A stretch of DNA of 64,000 bases from Uloborus plumipes (Eukaryota > Arthropoda > Arachnida > Araneae > Uloboridae), in assembly GCA_038373865.1 (NCBI GenBank), contig JAXGGA010001603.1, forward strand, positions 1 through 64,000. The letters run 5' to 3'. Below are positions 23,201 to 34,501 of the stretch, in pieces. Under the pieces are notes generated by a model. It made no database searches. It was not told the origin of the DNA and saw only the letters and a list, made by a program, of their open reading frames with translations. The number at the start of each line of letters is the position of its first letter. The first letter of the stretch is position 1. The position numbers and the translations under genes are program-made.

Positions 23201-23942
23201 GAAATGAAAGAGAGGGGGGCTTAACAAAGCCAAGCACTGCGACCAGAGGTCTATTGTACTAAACCCCAAACAGAAGTCTTAAAACAGACCTGTAGCTGAA
23301 GCAAAGTTCAACAAACACCTAATGGGAATATCATGAATCTCCCAAGGTTCGAGCAAGTGACGACCCAGGTGTTCAAACCTATATGCAGAGTACACTTCAC
23401 AATCACACAAAATGTGCGTAGCAGTCTCCTCCTGAGCAAGGCAGCCCCTACAAGTAGGATCATTATTAATACCCATAATAGTAAGGTGCCGCTTTAAAGC
23501 ACAATGACCAGTAAGAAGACCAATAGCCTTCCTAACACTATTCCTATTCAGACTTGAGAGTTCTTTTGCCCTGATACTAGGGCAACCTCTATTAAGTTCT
23601 TTTGCCTGACGCTGTCCATGCATGTTGCGCCAGTTATGGTACTGTTTTTTCTTAAGGATATCAAAAACAGCAGTCCTAATAAGATTCTTTGAAACTCCAA
23701 TAGCTGGCTCAGGGCCAACAAAAGGTGTATCAGAACCTTTTCTAGCAAGATGATCAGCCATTTCATTACCTTCCACACCTGAGTGCCCAGGTACCCAGCA
23801 GAGAGTGATCTTATTTGTCTTTGCAAGCGTGTAAAGCATGTTATAGCATTCCCAGACAATGTGGGATGTCATGACAGCTTTATTTAATGCCTTTAAGGCA
23901 GCTTGACTATCAGAGCAGATATGAACACACGGCTCAAGCAAA
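23201..23942 (-). mobile_element. 5'-truncated LINE copy with TSD
   Basis: TTTGGACCGTCCTT is duplicated at 23187-23200 and 23943-23956, marking the insertion. The fragment holds only the RNase H region and the 3' UTR. The 3' UTR block AAGCACTGCGACCAGAGGTC is shared with the LINEs at 43010 and 50583. Confidence 0.85.
23279..23941 (-). pseudogene. LINE RNase H domain and C-terminal CCHC fragment
   Basis: This 220-codon open frame begins inside the RNase H domain at HICSDSQAALKAL (one catalytic Asp). It continues through VPGHSGVEGNEMADHLARKG (the conserved His and last Asp) and ends with a Cys-His cluster, CRGCLAQEETATHILCDCE, typical of RNase H-bearing LINEs. It is truncated at the 5' end by incomplete reverse transcription, so reverse transcriptase and endonuclease are missing. 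The open frame suggests a young insertion. Confidence 0.9.
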
Positions 23943-24487
23943 TTTGGACCGTCCTTAAAAAGGGACGCTAGGCATTAATGGGTTAAGTTATTGTACACTA
24001 CCCTCGTTATGCTCTTTGTTAATTTGGTAGTTCTGGTTGTATATTTCCTCCTGAACACAAGTGCATAACACATTGAGTGTCACTTGTAGTCATTTCTTGT
24101 AGTAAATACACATACAGTGGAACCAAGGTAACTCGACACCTCAACTGACCACGAAAATATATCGAGTTAAACGGGTGCCAACTTACCGAGGTTCCGTAAT
24201 TTCAACTCTTGCAGTGTTTTCTACATCGCAATTTTACTAGAGCTTACCAGCCACGTTATAAGCATTAATTTCAGTTAATGATTTTTCCTTTCTTTCTTTT
24301 TTTGTTTTGTTTAAAGAGAACATAACAAAATAAATGGGACAATTTTAAAGATCTAATTTGGAATAAATCCATAACTCCTGAAAAGAGATAAGAGCTCCTG
24401 GCCAATCAGGTACATAAAAGAGAAAAGTCTTATTCGGACACACACACATACACTTGTCTGAACAAAATATTTTTGGAAAAAAAAATA

Positions 24488-24869
24488 GAACCGACTTCAG
24501 TTGAAAATTGCTCTAAAAAGTAAAAAATATTTTTTTTCTTTGAATACCATCGAAACTACTTTCAAACATAAGTTTTGAAGTCGGCGCAAAAACAATGTAT
24601 AGAGTCATACGCAACTACAATTCCACTATAAATATAAATTTTAATGGATGCATTTCATTGATTACCACACATTCGTGTAATGGTACAAATATTCTGCTTT
24701 TAATTTTCAATGGTTTCTCTGAAAAATGTTGGAAAAATATGGTTAAATATCATTTTACCTATCGTTTTTGCGCCGACTTCAAAACTTATGTTTAGAATTA
24801 GTTTCGATGGTGTTTAAAGAAAAAAATTATTTTTTACTTTTTAGAGCAATTTCCAACTAAGGTCGGTTC
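24488..24869. repeat. Foldback repeat, GAACCGACTTCAG ends
   Basis: Arms of about 120 bp, starting GAACCGACTTCAG and including GCTCTAAAAAGTAAAAAATA and AAGTTTTGAAGTCGGCGC, are inverted around a spacer of about 150 bp. It is the same family as 32862-33280. Confidence 0.8.
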
Positions 24870-25148
24870 TATTTTGTTTTCCAAAAATATTTTATTTCAT
24901 TCTTTTTAGTGTAAATGCACTTAAAATAATCAAAATATAGTTAAAAAACCATGCAGCTGTTCAAAAAAATCCTTGCAGACCTGGACTCGATCTCATTCCA
25001 ACAGAAACTTCAACCGGACGCGTTTAACCACTTGACCGTCGGGTCACTCATTGGAGTAAGGATTTACGATACCACATATTGTTTTAAATTCCATGAAATT
25101 TTAGTTTTTCGATCATAACTTTTTTCCTAGTGAACAAATATCGTCATA

Positions 25149-26576
25149 CACTGGCGGAAAAAAAAATCCCAACACCAAGAAAGACTTGTGTTAGATAAAC
25201 GAAATTTGGTAGGTGTGTTTATACAACTGAAAGATGACATCGATTGAAATTTTGCGCTCCGCGCATAAGTGTGGCGCAGCTGGCGTCACTCAGAATATGC
25301 AAATAAGACTTATTTTAAAAGCGTGTTGTGAAGCTCGTGGGCATTATTTTCCCGTGAAATTTGACGAATTGCGTTCATGTTAGCCAGGATTGCCTTTAGG
25401 AAGACGAAGAAGCCATTATCAACAGCTCACCGAGTTTGAACGAGGTCGTACAATTTGGCTACGAAAAGGTGGATTTTCATTTCGCGATATTGCAGAAAAA
25501 CTTGGGTTGGAATGTTTCTACCATGCATGATTATTGGAAGCTATGGTCAAGGGATGGTGCTTCCTCAAGAAGATCGAGTTCCGAGCTGCCACGTGGCACG
25601 ACTGAGAAGGAAGATCGCCGAATCTTGCATACGGCTGCGGCGCATCGTACTGCATCTGCGGCCGACATTTGAGCTGCAGTTGGTACCGTCGTGACCCAAG
25701 GAACGATAAGAAACTGTTTACTTCAAGGACAACTCCGAGCCAGGTAGCCTGTAGCTGGTATTCCATTGACTGCAAACCATTGCCTTTTCCGACGGCAGTG
25801 GTGCCAAGACAGAGCTCACTGGAGGTCGGAGTGAAGATCTGTTGTAATTTTTGATGAAAATAGATTCTGCCTTAGTGCCAGTGGTGGCTGTATATTGGTC
25901 AGAAGGCGGCCAGGGGACCGCCTGCATCCAAGCGGTCTACGGCCTAGACACAAGGGACCCACACCTGGAGTCATGGTCACTGGAGCAATTTCCTAGGACA
26001 GCAGGGGCACTCTTGTGGTTATCCCAAACTCACTGACTGAAAATTTGTCGCCAGTCTGGTAATTTAACCAGTAGTACAGCCCTTCATGAGTAGCATTCAA
26101 AGGTGAGTTTTCCAACAGGATAACGCTCGCCCTCACATCGCTGCTGTAACGCAATGTGCTCTACAGAGTGCTGACATGTTACCATGACCTGCAAAATCAC
26201 CAGTTCTGTCTCCAATTGATAACGTATGGGATATCATTGGATGGCACCTCGAGCATCATCCACAGTCAGCAATGACGGTCCTAGTATTGACACAACAAGT
26301 GTAACAAGCATGGCACTCCATACCACAAAGTGACATTCGGCACCTGTATGACATAATGCATGCACGCTTGCAGGCTTGCCTTCAAAATTTTGGAGGTTAC
26401 ACCCTCTATTAAATTAACATAATTTCACATTTGCGCAGCATTTTCTTGAGCCTAAATTAGCCAGTGATCTTGTACATTTAATCAATTAAACATGTTAACT
26501 AGACAATTGCATTACCCAAATTTCATTACTCTAGAGTAATTTTTTCTTGGTGTTGGGATTTTTTTTTCCGCCAGTG
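25149..26576 (+). mobile_element. Degenerate Tc1-type transposon, 1.4 kb
   Basis: Inverted ends CACTGGCGGAAAAAAAAATC and GATTTTTTTTTCCGCCAGTG are flanked by TA (25147-25148, 26577-26578). The transposase is broken in several places. Confidence 0.9.
25420..26412 (+). pseudogene. Dead Tc1-type transposase
   Basis: Readable pieces in shifting frames: the N-terminal helix-turn-helix (LTEFERGRTIWLRKGGFSFR, then DIAEKLGLE), and the region of the second and third catalytic residues (QQDNARPHIAAVTQCA, then SPIDNVWDIIGWHLEHHP). The usual KSPDLSPIE is altered, with the Glu position reading D. The C-terminal tail HARLQACLQNFGGYTLY ends at TAA near 26410. Several frameshifts and in-frame stops separate them, so no functional enzyme can be made. 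Confidence 0.85.
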
Positions 26577-26589
26577 TATAAGTACATGG

Positions 26590-26725
26590 TTCACCACCAT
26601 CTCCTATCGATTAAAAAAATCGTTCAAATCGGTTCAGTACATCAGATGTTATGTGCGAACAAACAAACATAAAACATACGATTTGAATTGAAAACCGCCT
26701 CCTTTTTTGAAGTTGGTTAAAAACT
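26590..26725. repeat. End fragment of the CCGACTTCAA-type dispersed repeat
   Basis: TCGTTCAAATCGGTTCAGTA, GTGCGAACAAACAAACAT and CCTCCTTTTTTGAAGTTGGT form a dispersed arthropod repeat block. A related block in the other orientation lies at about 32095-32240. Confidence 0.5.
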
Positions 26726-27110
26726 ATTATGAGCTAGTAAGAAGTATCCACGAGAAAGAGAGAGCTATCTTGCGGAGTGTCCTGAATACATATTGCTCAG
26801 CCACATCCTAGCCCTGGGACTGTACCAAAAGCACATAGTGTGATGGCTGTCTACGGAATCTGGCTGACTCATCTAGGTACGAGCTCTAATAGAGCTCGTT
26901 TTGGAAAAGAAGGAATTAGCTGGCCCAGAAACCGCAAAATTCTCAAAAGTGTTAAAGTGAAAGAGTATCGGTAGCAAATTTGGACTAAAATAGCAATTGG
27001 GAGTCGACTTGTAGAGATTTCTATAAATTAGTGGCAAGTAAGGAAGGTTCGTATCGATTGAAAGGAGCATTGAATCGAGTTATCCGCGTTTCGAGATACC
27101 GAAGTTCACT
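26726..27110. other. Interior of the pogo-like element
   Basis: No readable transposase. A short palindrome, CGAGCTCTAATAGAGCTCG, lies near 26880. Confidence 0.45.
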
Positions 27111-27585
27111 GTATATTACCTATTCGTCCTGGAATTGACACAAAATTGATGATAGGGTAGATTAGGGAATACGCCGTAGTTTTCAAAGTTATTTTGTATA
27201 AAATAGCGAATTGGTTTTATTTTTAACAATCTCATTTATCCACAAAAAAGGGACTTTTGTGATTGGTAAAAAAATAGTTTTCAGTTTGAAGAACATGTTT
27301 TTATCGCCGAAAGTTAATCATTACGAAACCCTTCCCCATACCGTTAGGGAAGATGCCGTTAGTGTAATTTCCGCAGAGGATGATGCCGTATATGAGTTTT
27401 TTGCTCCAACTACTGCATGCAATGTATTTTATCGAATCACATATTTTCCGACGGTTCGGTGTCGTTGTCTAGGTCTTTGTTTCGAGTAGGATCGTTGTTT
27501 CCTCTAGAGCGTGTCGAAAAGCTACGGCATCTTCCCCAAAAGAAAATACGTCGTCTTAGCCAAGGACATATAACACTAATTCGGG

Positions 27586-27817
27586 TACCGTAAAGTCGGG
27601 TTACTTGGACCCTAAGGGGTTACTTGAGCCCATTACAGTAAAATGATAAAATCTAGGTTTGGTACTTATTAGTCGAAGACTTGCACGTAGTTCCTCGTTT
27701 CTCCTCTAGGTAGAAGCACCCTGCAGTCTCTAATGCTAGTACCAAACCCAGATTTTATCATTTTGCTGTGGGCTCAAGTAACCTCCTTGTGGGTGCAAGT
27801 AACCCGACTTTACGGTA
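27586..27817. mobile_element. 232-bp palindromic MITE, GGGTTACTTGRGCCC words
   Basis: Arms of about 80 bp start TACCGTAAAGTCGGGTTACT and are mirrored at the right end. GTTACTTGGACCC and GTTACTTGAGCCC lie in the left arm and their complements in the right arm. TA is at both edges. Confidence 0.8.
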
Positions 27818-29315
27818 CTCATCAGAGTTGTAAAAATGACAAAACACTGTAAAAACACCCCGTAATCCTGCGGTAAATCAAAAACAATTTATTTATACAC
27901 TCAACGTGCATATGTAGTAGCGTAGCTAGGGGACCCAGCGCCAGTGGCGAACTTGAAAAATTGCGCTCCCCCTAGAGGTCGCTCCAATGGGAGGTCATTG
28001 TGACCTCCTAAAATGTCCTTATTCCAAAAAATTTGATTTATTTATTCGAAACATTTGCCGATAGTGTTGCAACCTTTTTTTTCTCTTTTTTCTTTCTTTT
28101 AGCATTTTTAACGATGCTCTGTGTCCCCCCTCATGTTATGTGTGCATGATATGTCTGCTTGTTCGTATTATTGGGTAACATTCAAATTTTTTTTTTACAA
28201 GTTTTTTGTTCAATTTTAGAATTTTTTCTTCCAACAATTTCAGTTCAGTGCGTTCTTACCTTTCCCTATCATTTCACATAAATTCAAAAAGCATATAATT
28301 CTTGCAATTCGTTATTAATCAATGAAGATAGTGTGTTTTTTTTCCCACACAATAGCTTTTATTTTGAATATAATTTGTTTTAAAACACTAGAAGAATGTA
28401 TAAAATAAACATAATTTGTTCATTTTGAATAAAAATCAAGGCATTGATTCTATTGTAATTAGGAAACAAAGAAAATTTTAAAAGCATAATTAATTTGAGA
28501 TTGGCTTAATAAATACGACTCCTTGCATACCGGCAAAATAAAAGTTCGCTATTTTAGGCCTCTGATTATTTTTTATAAATAAATACTTTTCATTCTAAGT
28601 ATTTAAAATGTCCCAGAGACCCGCCGTTATTTAATACTAATATTAATGTTATTAATATTAGTATAAAAATTAAAAAAATATATGAGGGGAGTTAGGAGAG
28701 GCAATTATTCCCTCACTGGCTTTAAGAAAGTACCAGATGTATTTTCTTGATTTTTTTTTCAGCAATACATGAAAAACAATAGCTATTTTTATTTATTTTG
28801 ACAATAGAAAGAGCACAAAACATATCGCACTGGCGTGGTTACAAATCAAGCTCAGTCCCTCCCACAAAAATACTAAAACGGTAATGAGTCTAAAGAACAA
28901 AGTAGTACTATACAGGGTGTCCACTCCAATCGTGGACCAATAGCTAATTTCTAAACCGTTAGAGATAAGCATATAGTTTATTTAGGAAAAAATCTCCAAA
29001 TTATGAAAGGAATTTTGGGTCTATTCAATGTTTTTCAAAAAATCAAATTTTGAAAGAGTTACGAAATTTAAATTTTTATACAGCCCCCCAGTCCTATCAA
29101 TCATATTTAGTAAAACATTCTTGACACTGCAACGTTTAAAACTAAAAAAAATCACTCTTCTACCACAAAAATTGACCGAGTTATGACGTTTTGAAAAAAT
29201 CAAGATTTTGAAGGATTTCGCATACGGTCCCTTAAGCCATCTCCCCAGCAGCACCAGAACGTTCAAATTTGGTGCAAAAATGGTGTTATTGGTCAAATAA
29301 CGGTGCTAAGTGTCC

Positions 29316-29783
29316 CTTGAACGTTATATTCGACGTGCAAAAACAGTAATATTATCACGGTGTCATTTCAGTGCTTAAAGAACGTGATATTTAACGTGCA
29401 AAAACAGTAATATTTTCACGGTGTCATTTCAGTGCTTAAGGAACGTGATATTTGACGTGCAAAAACAGTAATATTTTCACGGTGTCATTTCAGTGCTTAA
29501 GGAACGTGATATTTGACGTGCAAAAACAGTAATATTATCACGGTGTCATTTCAGTGCTTAAGGAACGTGATATTTGACGTGCAAAAACAGTAATATTATC
29601 ACGGTGTCATTTCAGTGCTTAAGGAACGTGATATTTGACGTGCAAAAACAGTAATATTATCACGGTGTCATTTCAGTGCTTAAGGAACGTGATATTTGAC
29701 GTGCAAAAACAGTAATATTATCACGGTGTCATTTCAGTGCTTAAGGAACGTGATATTTGACGTGCAAAAACAGTAATATTATC
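29316..29783. repeat. 61-bp tandem array, about 8 units, continued at 30523-30556
   Basis: The unit holds GACGTGCAAAAACAGTAATA followed by TTATCACGGTGTCATTTCAG and TGCTTAAGGAACGTGATATT, repeating every 61 bases with few changes (TTTTCACG against TTATCACG). The last unit is interrupted by the hAT MITE and resumes after it. Confidence 0.9.
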
Positions 29784-30522
29784 CAGGGCGTCGGAGTCGA
29801 AGAGTCGGAGTCGGACTGATTTTGGACTAAAGGAGTCGGAGCCGGAGTCGCTGGAAAACATGTCGACTCCGACTCCGACTCCAACCACTTCCGATTTCGA
29901 TGAAATTTTATGGTGGTGAAAACATGTCTTTGAAACTAACAGATACAAATTTTCAGCGTCCAATATCCAAATCCTAAGCATCTAGGATCATTAAAAAGGG
30001 CTTCAAAATGGCGGGTCTGCTTTGTGAAACGAATTGCTATGTATGGGCTTATGCAAGATAATAAAAAATATTTGCAGCAAAAATGCATTGTGTTAAAATA
30101 AAATCTGGCCATTTAACAAGAAAAGGATTAGTTTTGTACGGAGTCAAATGACAAGAGCGGCACTTGTCATTTGCTCTGGAGAAAATGAACATTTTGGGAG
30201 GTCACAGTGATCTCCGAGAATTGAGGTAAATGTGGTGAAATTACCTGCGAGAATTCATGACCAAATTGAACTTTTTGAGAGGTCACAATGACCTCCCATG
30301 ACCTCCAACTGGGATACCCCAGCTTGCTCCCCCCCCCTAAAGTGAGGCCTGGCTACGACCATGAATAAAAACGAAACTTTTAAAAATGGACTTAATATTT
30401 CAACCTTTGTTTAGGGTTTTTCCCTCTTCACATTTGGGAAAAAAAATAAATAATTTAAAAAAAAGCAGGAGTCGGGAGTCGGAGTCGGAGTCGACCATTT
30501 TTGCTCCGACTCTGCAGCCCTG
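29784..30522. mobile_element. hAT MITE with GGAGTCGGAGTCG ends, exact 8-bp TSD
   Basis: Ends CAGGGCGTCGGAGTCG and CGACTCTGCAGCCCTG are inverted. ATATTATC is duplicated exactly (29776-29783, 30523-30530). Both subterminal regions are runs of GAGTCG. The interior contains a block with GGAGGTCACAGTGATCTCC and GGCCTGGCTACGACC that resembles ends of the hAT family at 27915. Confidence 0.9.
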
Positions 30523-30811
30523 ATATTATCACGGTGTCATTTCAGTGCTTAAGGAGGTGCTTAATTTCTCAGAATTGAGGTCGTGAATTGCTGCTTTTTA
30601 GAAAGGGAAGAGGAATCATATCTGCAGAAACTTTAAGTTTTATCCTTAACAACTCTTTCTCCCAAGATCCTAATCAGATTTGCATGCATTTCAGTAAAAA
30701 AGCATTACATTCATACTAATAAAATTATATGATTTACGCCCTTAGTCTTTCATAGATGGCGCCTCCTGCAAAAAAAATTTCCATTTAAAGTATTATTTTT
30801 CTCCCTCGTTG

Positions 30812-30882
30812 AGATCGAGTAGCGTATAGTGGTTAGCGACTCCTGCTGTAGTCGCAAGGGACCCGCGTTCGAATCCCGCGGA
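30812..30882 (+). repeat. tRNA-like sequence (SINE head or tRNA pseudogene)
   Basis: It has an A-box-like TAGCGTATAGTGG, a D-arm-like GGTTAGCGACT, a CGACT/AGTCG stem with an 8-base loop, and a B box GTTCGAATCC (30867-30876) inside a CCGCG/CGCGG stem. The anticodon-type loop has one base too many and the acceptor stem does not close, so this is not a working tRNA. AAT-rich sequence follows, as in a SINE body. Confidence 0.55.
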
Positions 30883-32861
30883 GTGAATATATTAAATTCA
30901 AAGTAATTAAATAATAAATAGTTAAATTAAATAAATAAAGTAATTAAATAATTAAAAGCAAGATGGCGACGATCATGGATCAAAAATGGTGGATCAAAAA
31001 TGACGTCACGGTTAAAACACGTCGCGGCCACCGGATAGTGGGGTATACGCAGTATACTTTTTCAGCTGGGGAGCACTGAAAACAAACGTATTTCCAGAAC
31101 CTAAATATAACCTATCATTTCACGTTCAAAACTGGGACAAAAAAAGGTGGTCAACACCAGATTTCGACGTGTCATATTACCATCGATCGATGAGACACAT
31201 AGACGTTGACAACACGTGCTGCGAGAACGTGTTTTGAACGTGCCGGCTGGTGCGCTCTGTACGTGTTGCAGAACGTGTTTTGAACGCCTTTGTGCTGCTT
31301 GGGCTCTCGATGACGTCATGAAACAATGCAAAATCTTGATTTTTCAAAACGTCATAACTCGGTCAATTTTTGTGGTAGAAGAGTGATTTTTTTTTAGTTT
31401 TAAACGTTACAAACGTGTCAAGAATGTTTTACTAAATATGATTGATAGGACTGGGGGGCTGTATAAAAATTTAAATTTCGTAACTCTTTCAAAATTTGAT
31501 TTTTTGAAAAACATTGAATAGACCCAAAATTCCTTTCATAATTTGGAGATTTTTTCCTAAATAAACTATATGCTTATCTCTAACGGTTTAGAAATTAGCT
31601 ATTGGTCCACGATTAGAGTGGACACCCTGTATATAGTTTAGAAGTAAGAGCACTTCATTGAAGTACATATAAAATAGAAAACATTCCAAAATACGAAATC
31701 GAAACTTACTAAAAAAAAGATTTATTTGTCAATTTTTTTTTTTTTTTAACCTTCTTACCTTCTACAATCTATACTGAGCCATCGAAGCGCAAACAGCGTT
31801 TGAAAACGTTGCTCGTTCAAAATTGCGCGCCGCTCTACTTGTGTAACTCATTTTTAGATTCTTCATTTAATATAGGCTCTTGTTACACGTTTTTAAATCG
31901 TGAAATTTGCGTTAATAAAAATAGTCGTTTTTTAGACACCTCCCCCTCCCGTTTTTGAGAAATACATATAATCTCTCGCTAGTTTTCGCCACAGAAAAAT
32001 TGTTACCAACAGATGAGTTATTTTCTGTCATCATGAAATTGCATGTTTTTAACAAAAGCTAGCCGATTTTTAAAATCGTAGAACGTTATTTTTAACCGAC
32101 TTCAACAAAGGAGAAGGTAAAACAATTCGTCGGAGATTTTTTTTGTATGTTTTAAGATTACTTGAAGACGACTGAACCGATTTCAAAAATTTTTTTTTTT
32201 GTTTGAAAGGATTTGGCTTCCAATTGGTCCCATCGTCTCGTGGTCCAGGTTTGGTAACGGGAACCTGTAGAAATCGATCGAAATAGAAATCATGATCACA
32301 GTAATCGTAATAATGACAAATTTGAATGTAAGGCTTCTTTGAATTACATAATGAAATTCATTTCTATGGTATTTTTAAAATTTTTATTTATCTACTTATA
32401 TTAAAAACTGAGTATCTATATCCTGCTTTTTTCTCCTGAACGCCGATGAACCGAAAGTCGAATCATGTACCGATAGATTTGTAATTTTTCAAGCTTCATT
32501 AGTTTTAGTTTACATACGGTTTGATAAAGGGATTCTGAAGAAATTGAGAAAAATCTTCAATTTTTTGCAAAAATTTAAAACGATTTGTCCTAAATGATTG
32601 AATATGAAATCCACTGTCATAAAACGTGGTTGATATGAAACAGTGATTACAATGATGATGAGAATTTTGAATGAAGGCTTAACTGAATCAAACATAAAAC
32701 TCATTAGCGGACCACGTAGATAGTATTTTTATCGCATGCGACTTGTAATTTTTGAATTATAAATTAGCTGTAAAATTTTACTTTGCGTTGCCATTACCTT
32801 ATTTCTAAAGTACATTTACACTAAAAAAAGTAAAATAAAAATATCTTTGAAAAAAAAAATG

Positions 32862-33280
32862 AGCCGACTTCAGAACTTCAATCGGCAAGGGCTCTAAAAA
32901 GTAAAAAATAATTTTATTCCTTGAACACCATCGATGCTACATTTAAACATAAATTTTGAAGTCGGTGCAAAAACTATAAGTAAAATGATGTTAAACTATA
33001 TTTTGCCAACATTTTTCAGAGAACATTAAGAGCTGAATATTTACACCATTATATAAAAATATGGTTGTCAATGTAATGTATGCGAAAATGATTAAAGAAC
33101 CTACATTCATTGATATTTATATTTATAGTTGAATTATAGTTTCGTATGATTCTATTTGGTGTTTTTGCGCCGATTCCAAAACTTATGTTTAAATGTAGTA
33201 TCGATGCTGTTCAAGGAATAAAGTTATTTTTTTACTTTTTAGAGCACTTGCCGATTGAAGCTCTGAAGTCGGTTCAATTT
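32862..33280. repeat. Foldback repeat, second copy of the CCGACTTCAG family
   Basis: Arms begin GCCGACTTCAGAACTTC and end CTGAAGTCGGTTC. The spacer matches the reverse complement of the spacer at 24488-24869, so this copy is in the opposite orientation. Confidence 0.8.
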
Positions 33281-33821
33281 TTTTTTTTTCAAAAATATTT
33301 TTATTGAAGTCCAGTATGTAATTGATAAGTTGAAGTGATATCGTGAGAAAAAAAAAAGGCTGGAAAGAAGCGGAAAGGAAAGGTTTGTTTCTATCTCTTT
33401 TAAGGACCGGCCGATTTCAGATTAGCTTATTATACAAACTTCAAGCCCCATATAACTAAATTCTATCCTGCCAGATAGATTTATAAGCTAACATCAGTGT
33501 ATCCAAACGAAATCTACCAAAGCAAAGTTGCACATTTTTTATGGTTTGTCTTGTAGCGTGGGGGCGCAGTTTGCGCTGTTGGGGGTGTTTATCAAATGTT
33601 TATTTTTCAGTCTGTATGGACTTGACCGAAATTTTTTTTTCATATAAATCGGTAAAAATGCGCCCCCCTGGTTGCTGCGCCCGTGGCAAGAGCCACTCCT
33701 GCCAACCCCTAGCTACGCCTATGTATATGCATGCTCCTTCGTTCTAACTGACTGCCCAGCTGTTTTTGTTGATTCTTGTGGGGGAAACACATGATACGGC
33801 ATCTTCCCCCAAATTACCCTA

Positions 33822-34450
33822 TTTTAGTAGCATTTCAAGGCGTCCAAAACGAGGACGATCCCGTTTTAGACTGCCATTAATGTCCCCATTCGAGCCGTCA
33901 GTGCAATATTCTTTTTAAAAATTGTGCCTCTTTGGACAGGTCTCAGATTATTCATCGAAAAATGTATCAAAATTTAACGTAAATTTAGGAGAATCAGTGC
34001 TGTAATTTCTGAAACCATGTTCAAAGCTTAACTTGATTCGCTCCAATCAAGTAAAAAGTACAAATTAGACAAAAAATGGAAACATAATTAAAACTTTAAA
34101 AAACAAAAAAAAAAAAAAAAAACATCAGATATGTCAAAAACTCGGTTTCATCTGTCTCATAGAGGGTAAAAAATAATATTAGCGTGCTGTGCCAATAATG
34201 GCAGCACAAATCAATGAGAAAATGACTTTCTCCATTTGAGCCACCTTCCCCGTTTTAGACAACTCTCACCTTATGCACAACTTGCTCGTGATAAATTCTA
34301 AACGCATTTTCAAATTTAATTCCTTTTTAAAAAATTTTAAGCACATCTATTTGTCCTCAAAATATGACATTGCATCAAGTATTATTTTTTCTCTTTTATA
34401 CCGATGTTTGATGTTTTTAACATATACTAATTAGTTCAATTCTTTTCCAG
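33822..34450. other. Non-coding, upstream of the zinc-finger gene
   Basis: AT-rich, no frame of note. It ends in an acceptor-like TTCTTTTCCAG at 34440-34450, so the zinc-finger gene may have an upstream non-coding exon outside what I can identify. Confidence 0.5.
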
Positions 34451-34501
34451 CATTAATTTGAACTACTGTACAGAGCGTTATAGCCATTACGTGAAACGAA
34501 C

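Larger units (their letters stand above)
22716..23982. mobile_element. piggyBac-like element (TTAA target), non-autonomous
   Basis: The exact inverted ends CCCATTAATGCC and GGCATTAATGGG are flanked by TTAA (22712-22715, 23983-23986), the piggyBac signature. The interior is AT-rich without a transposase. A 742-bp LINE fragment was inserted later (23201-23942). Confidence 0.75.
24115..27111. mobile_element. pogo/tigger-like element, 3 kb, nested
   Basis: The left end CAGTGGAACCAAGGTAACTC and the right end CGAAGTTCACTG are inverted and flanked by TA (24113-24114, 27112-27113). Words like AACTCGA and CGAGTTA recur near both ends, as in pogo-type MITEs. No pogo transposase is readable. It holds the foldback at 24488 and the dead Tc1 at 25149. 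Confidence 0.65.
28913..31629. mobile_element. 2.7-kb element with 300-bp inverted ends
   Basis: Ends start CAGGGTGTCCACTCCAATCG and are flanked by TA (28911-28912, 31630-31631). Arms 28913-29212 and 31328-31629 are nearly identical inverted copies. The centre holds a 61-bp tandem array (split by a hAT MITE) and a tRNA-like segment, and no transposase. Confidence 0.85.
27915..33723. mobile_element. hAT-like element with GCGTAGCTAGGGG ends
   Basis: GTAGCGTAGCTAGGGG at the left and CCCCTAGCTACGCCTATG at the right are inverted. A clean 8-bp duplication is not visible, so the boundaries are approximate. It contains the element at 28913-31629 and the foldback at 32862. The stretch 31640-32860 is AT-rich non-coding with the dispersed ACCGACTTCAACAAAGGAG repeat block near 32095. 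Confidence 0.5.
27153..33821. mobile_element. TA-flanked element with repeated GATGCCGTA word, five-level nest
   Basis: The left end TAGGGTAGATTAGGGAATAC and the right end (complement TAGGGTAATTTGGGGGAAGA) are inverted and begin at TA. The word GCCGTA, usually in GAAGATGCCGTA, follows the left end and recurs near 27350, 27382, 27525 (inverted) and just inside the right end (33795, inverted). Internal insertions make up most of its 6.7 kb. Confidence 0.6.

Noticed and set aside
25436..26036. Overlapping short frames on both strands
   Set aside because: Pieces or shadows of the dead Tc1 transposase at 25149-26576.
29316..29783. CRISPR-like regular repeats
   Set aside because: Units are directly adjacent with no variable spacers, and the DNA is eukaryotic; it is a minisatellite.
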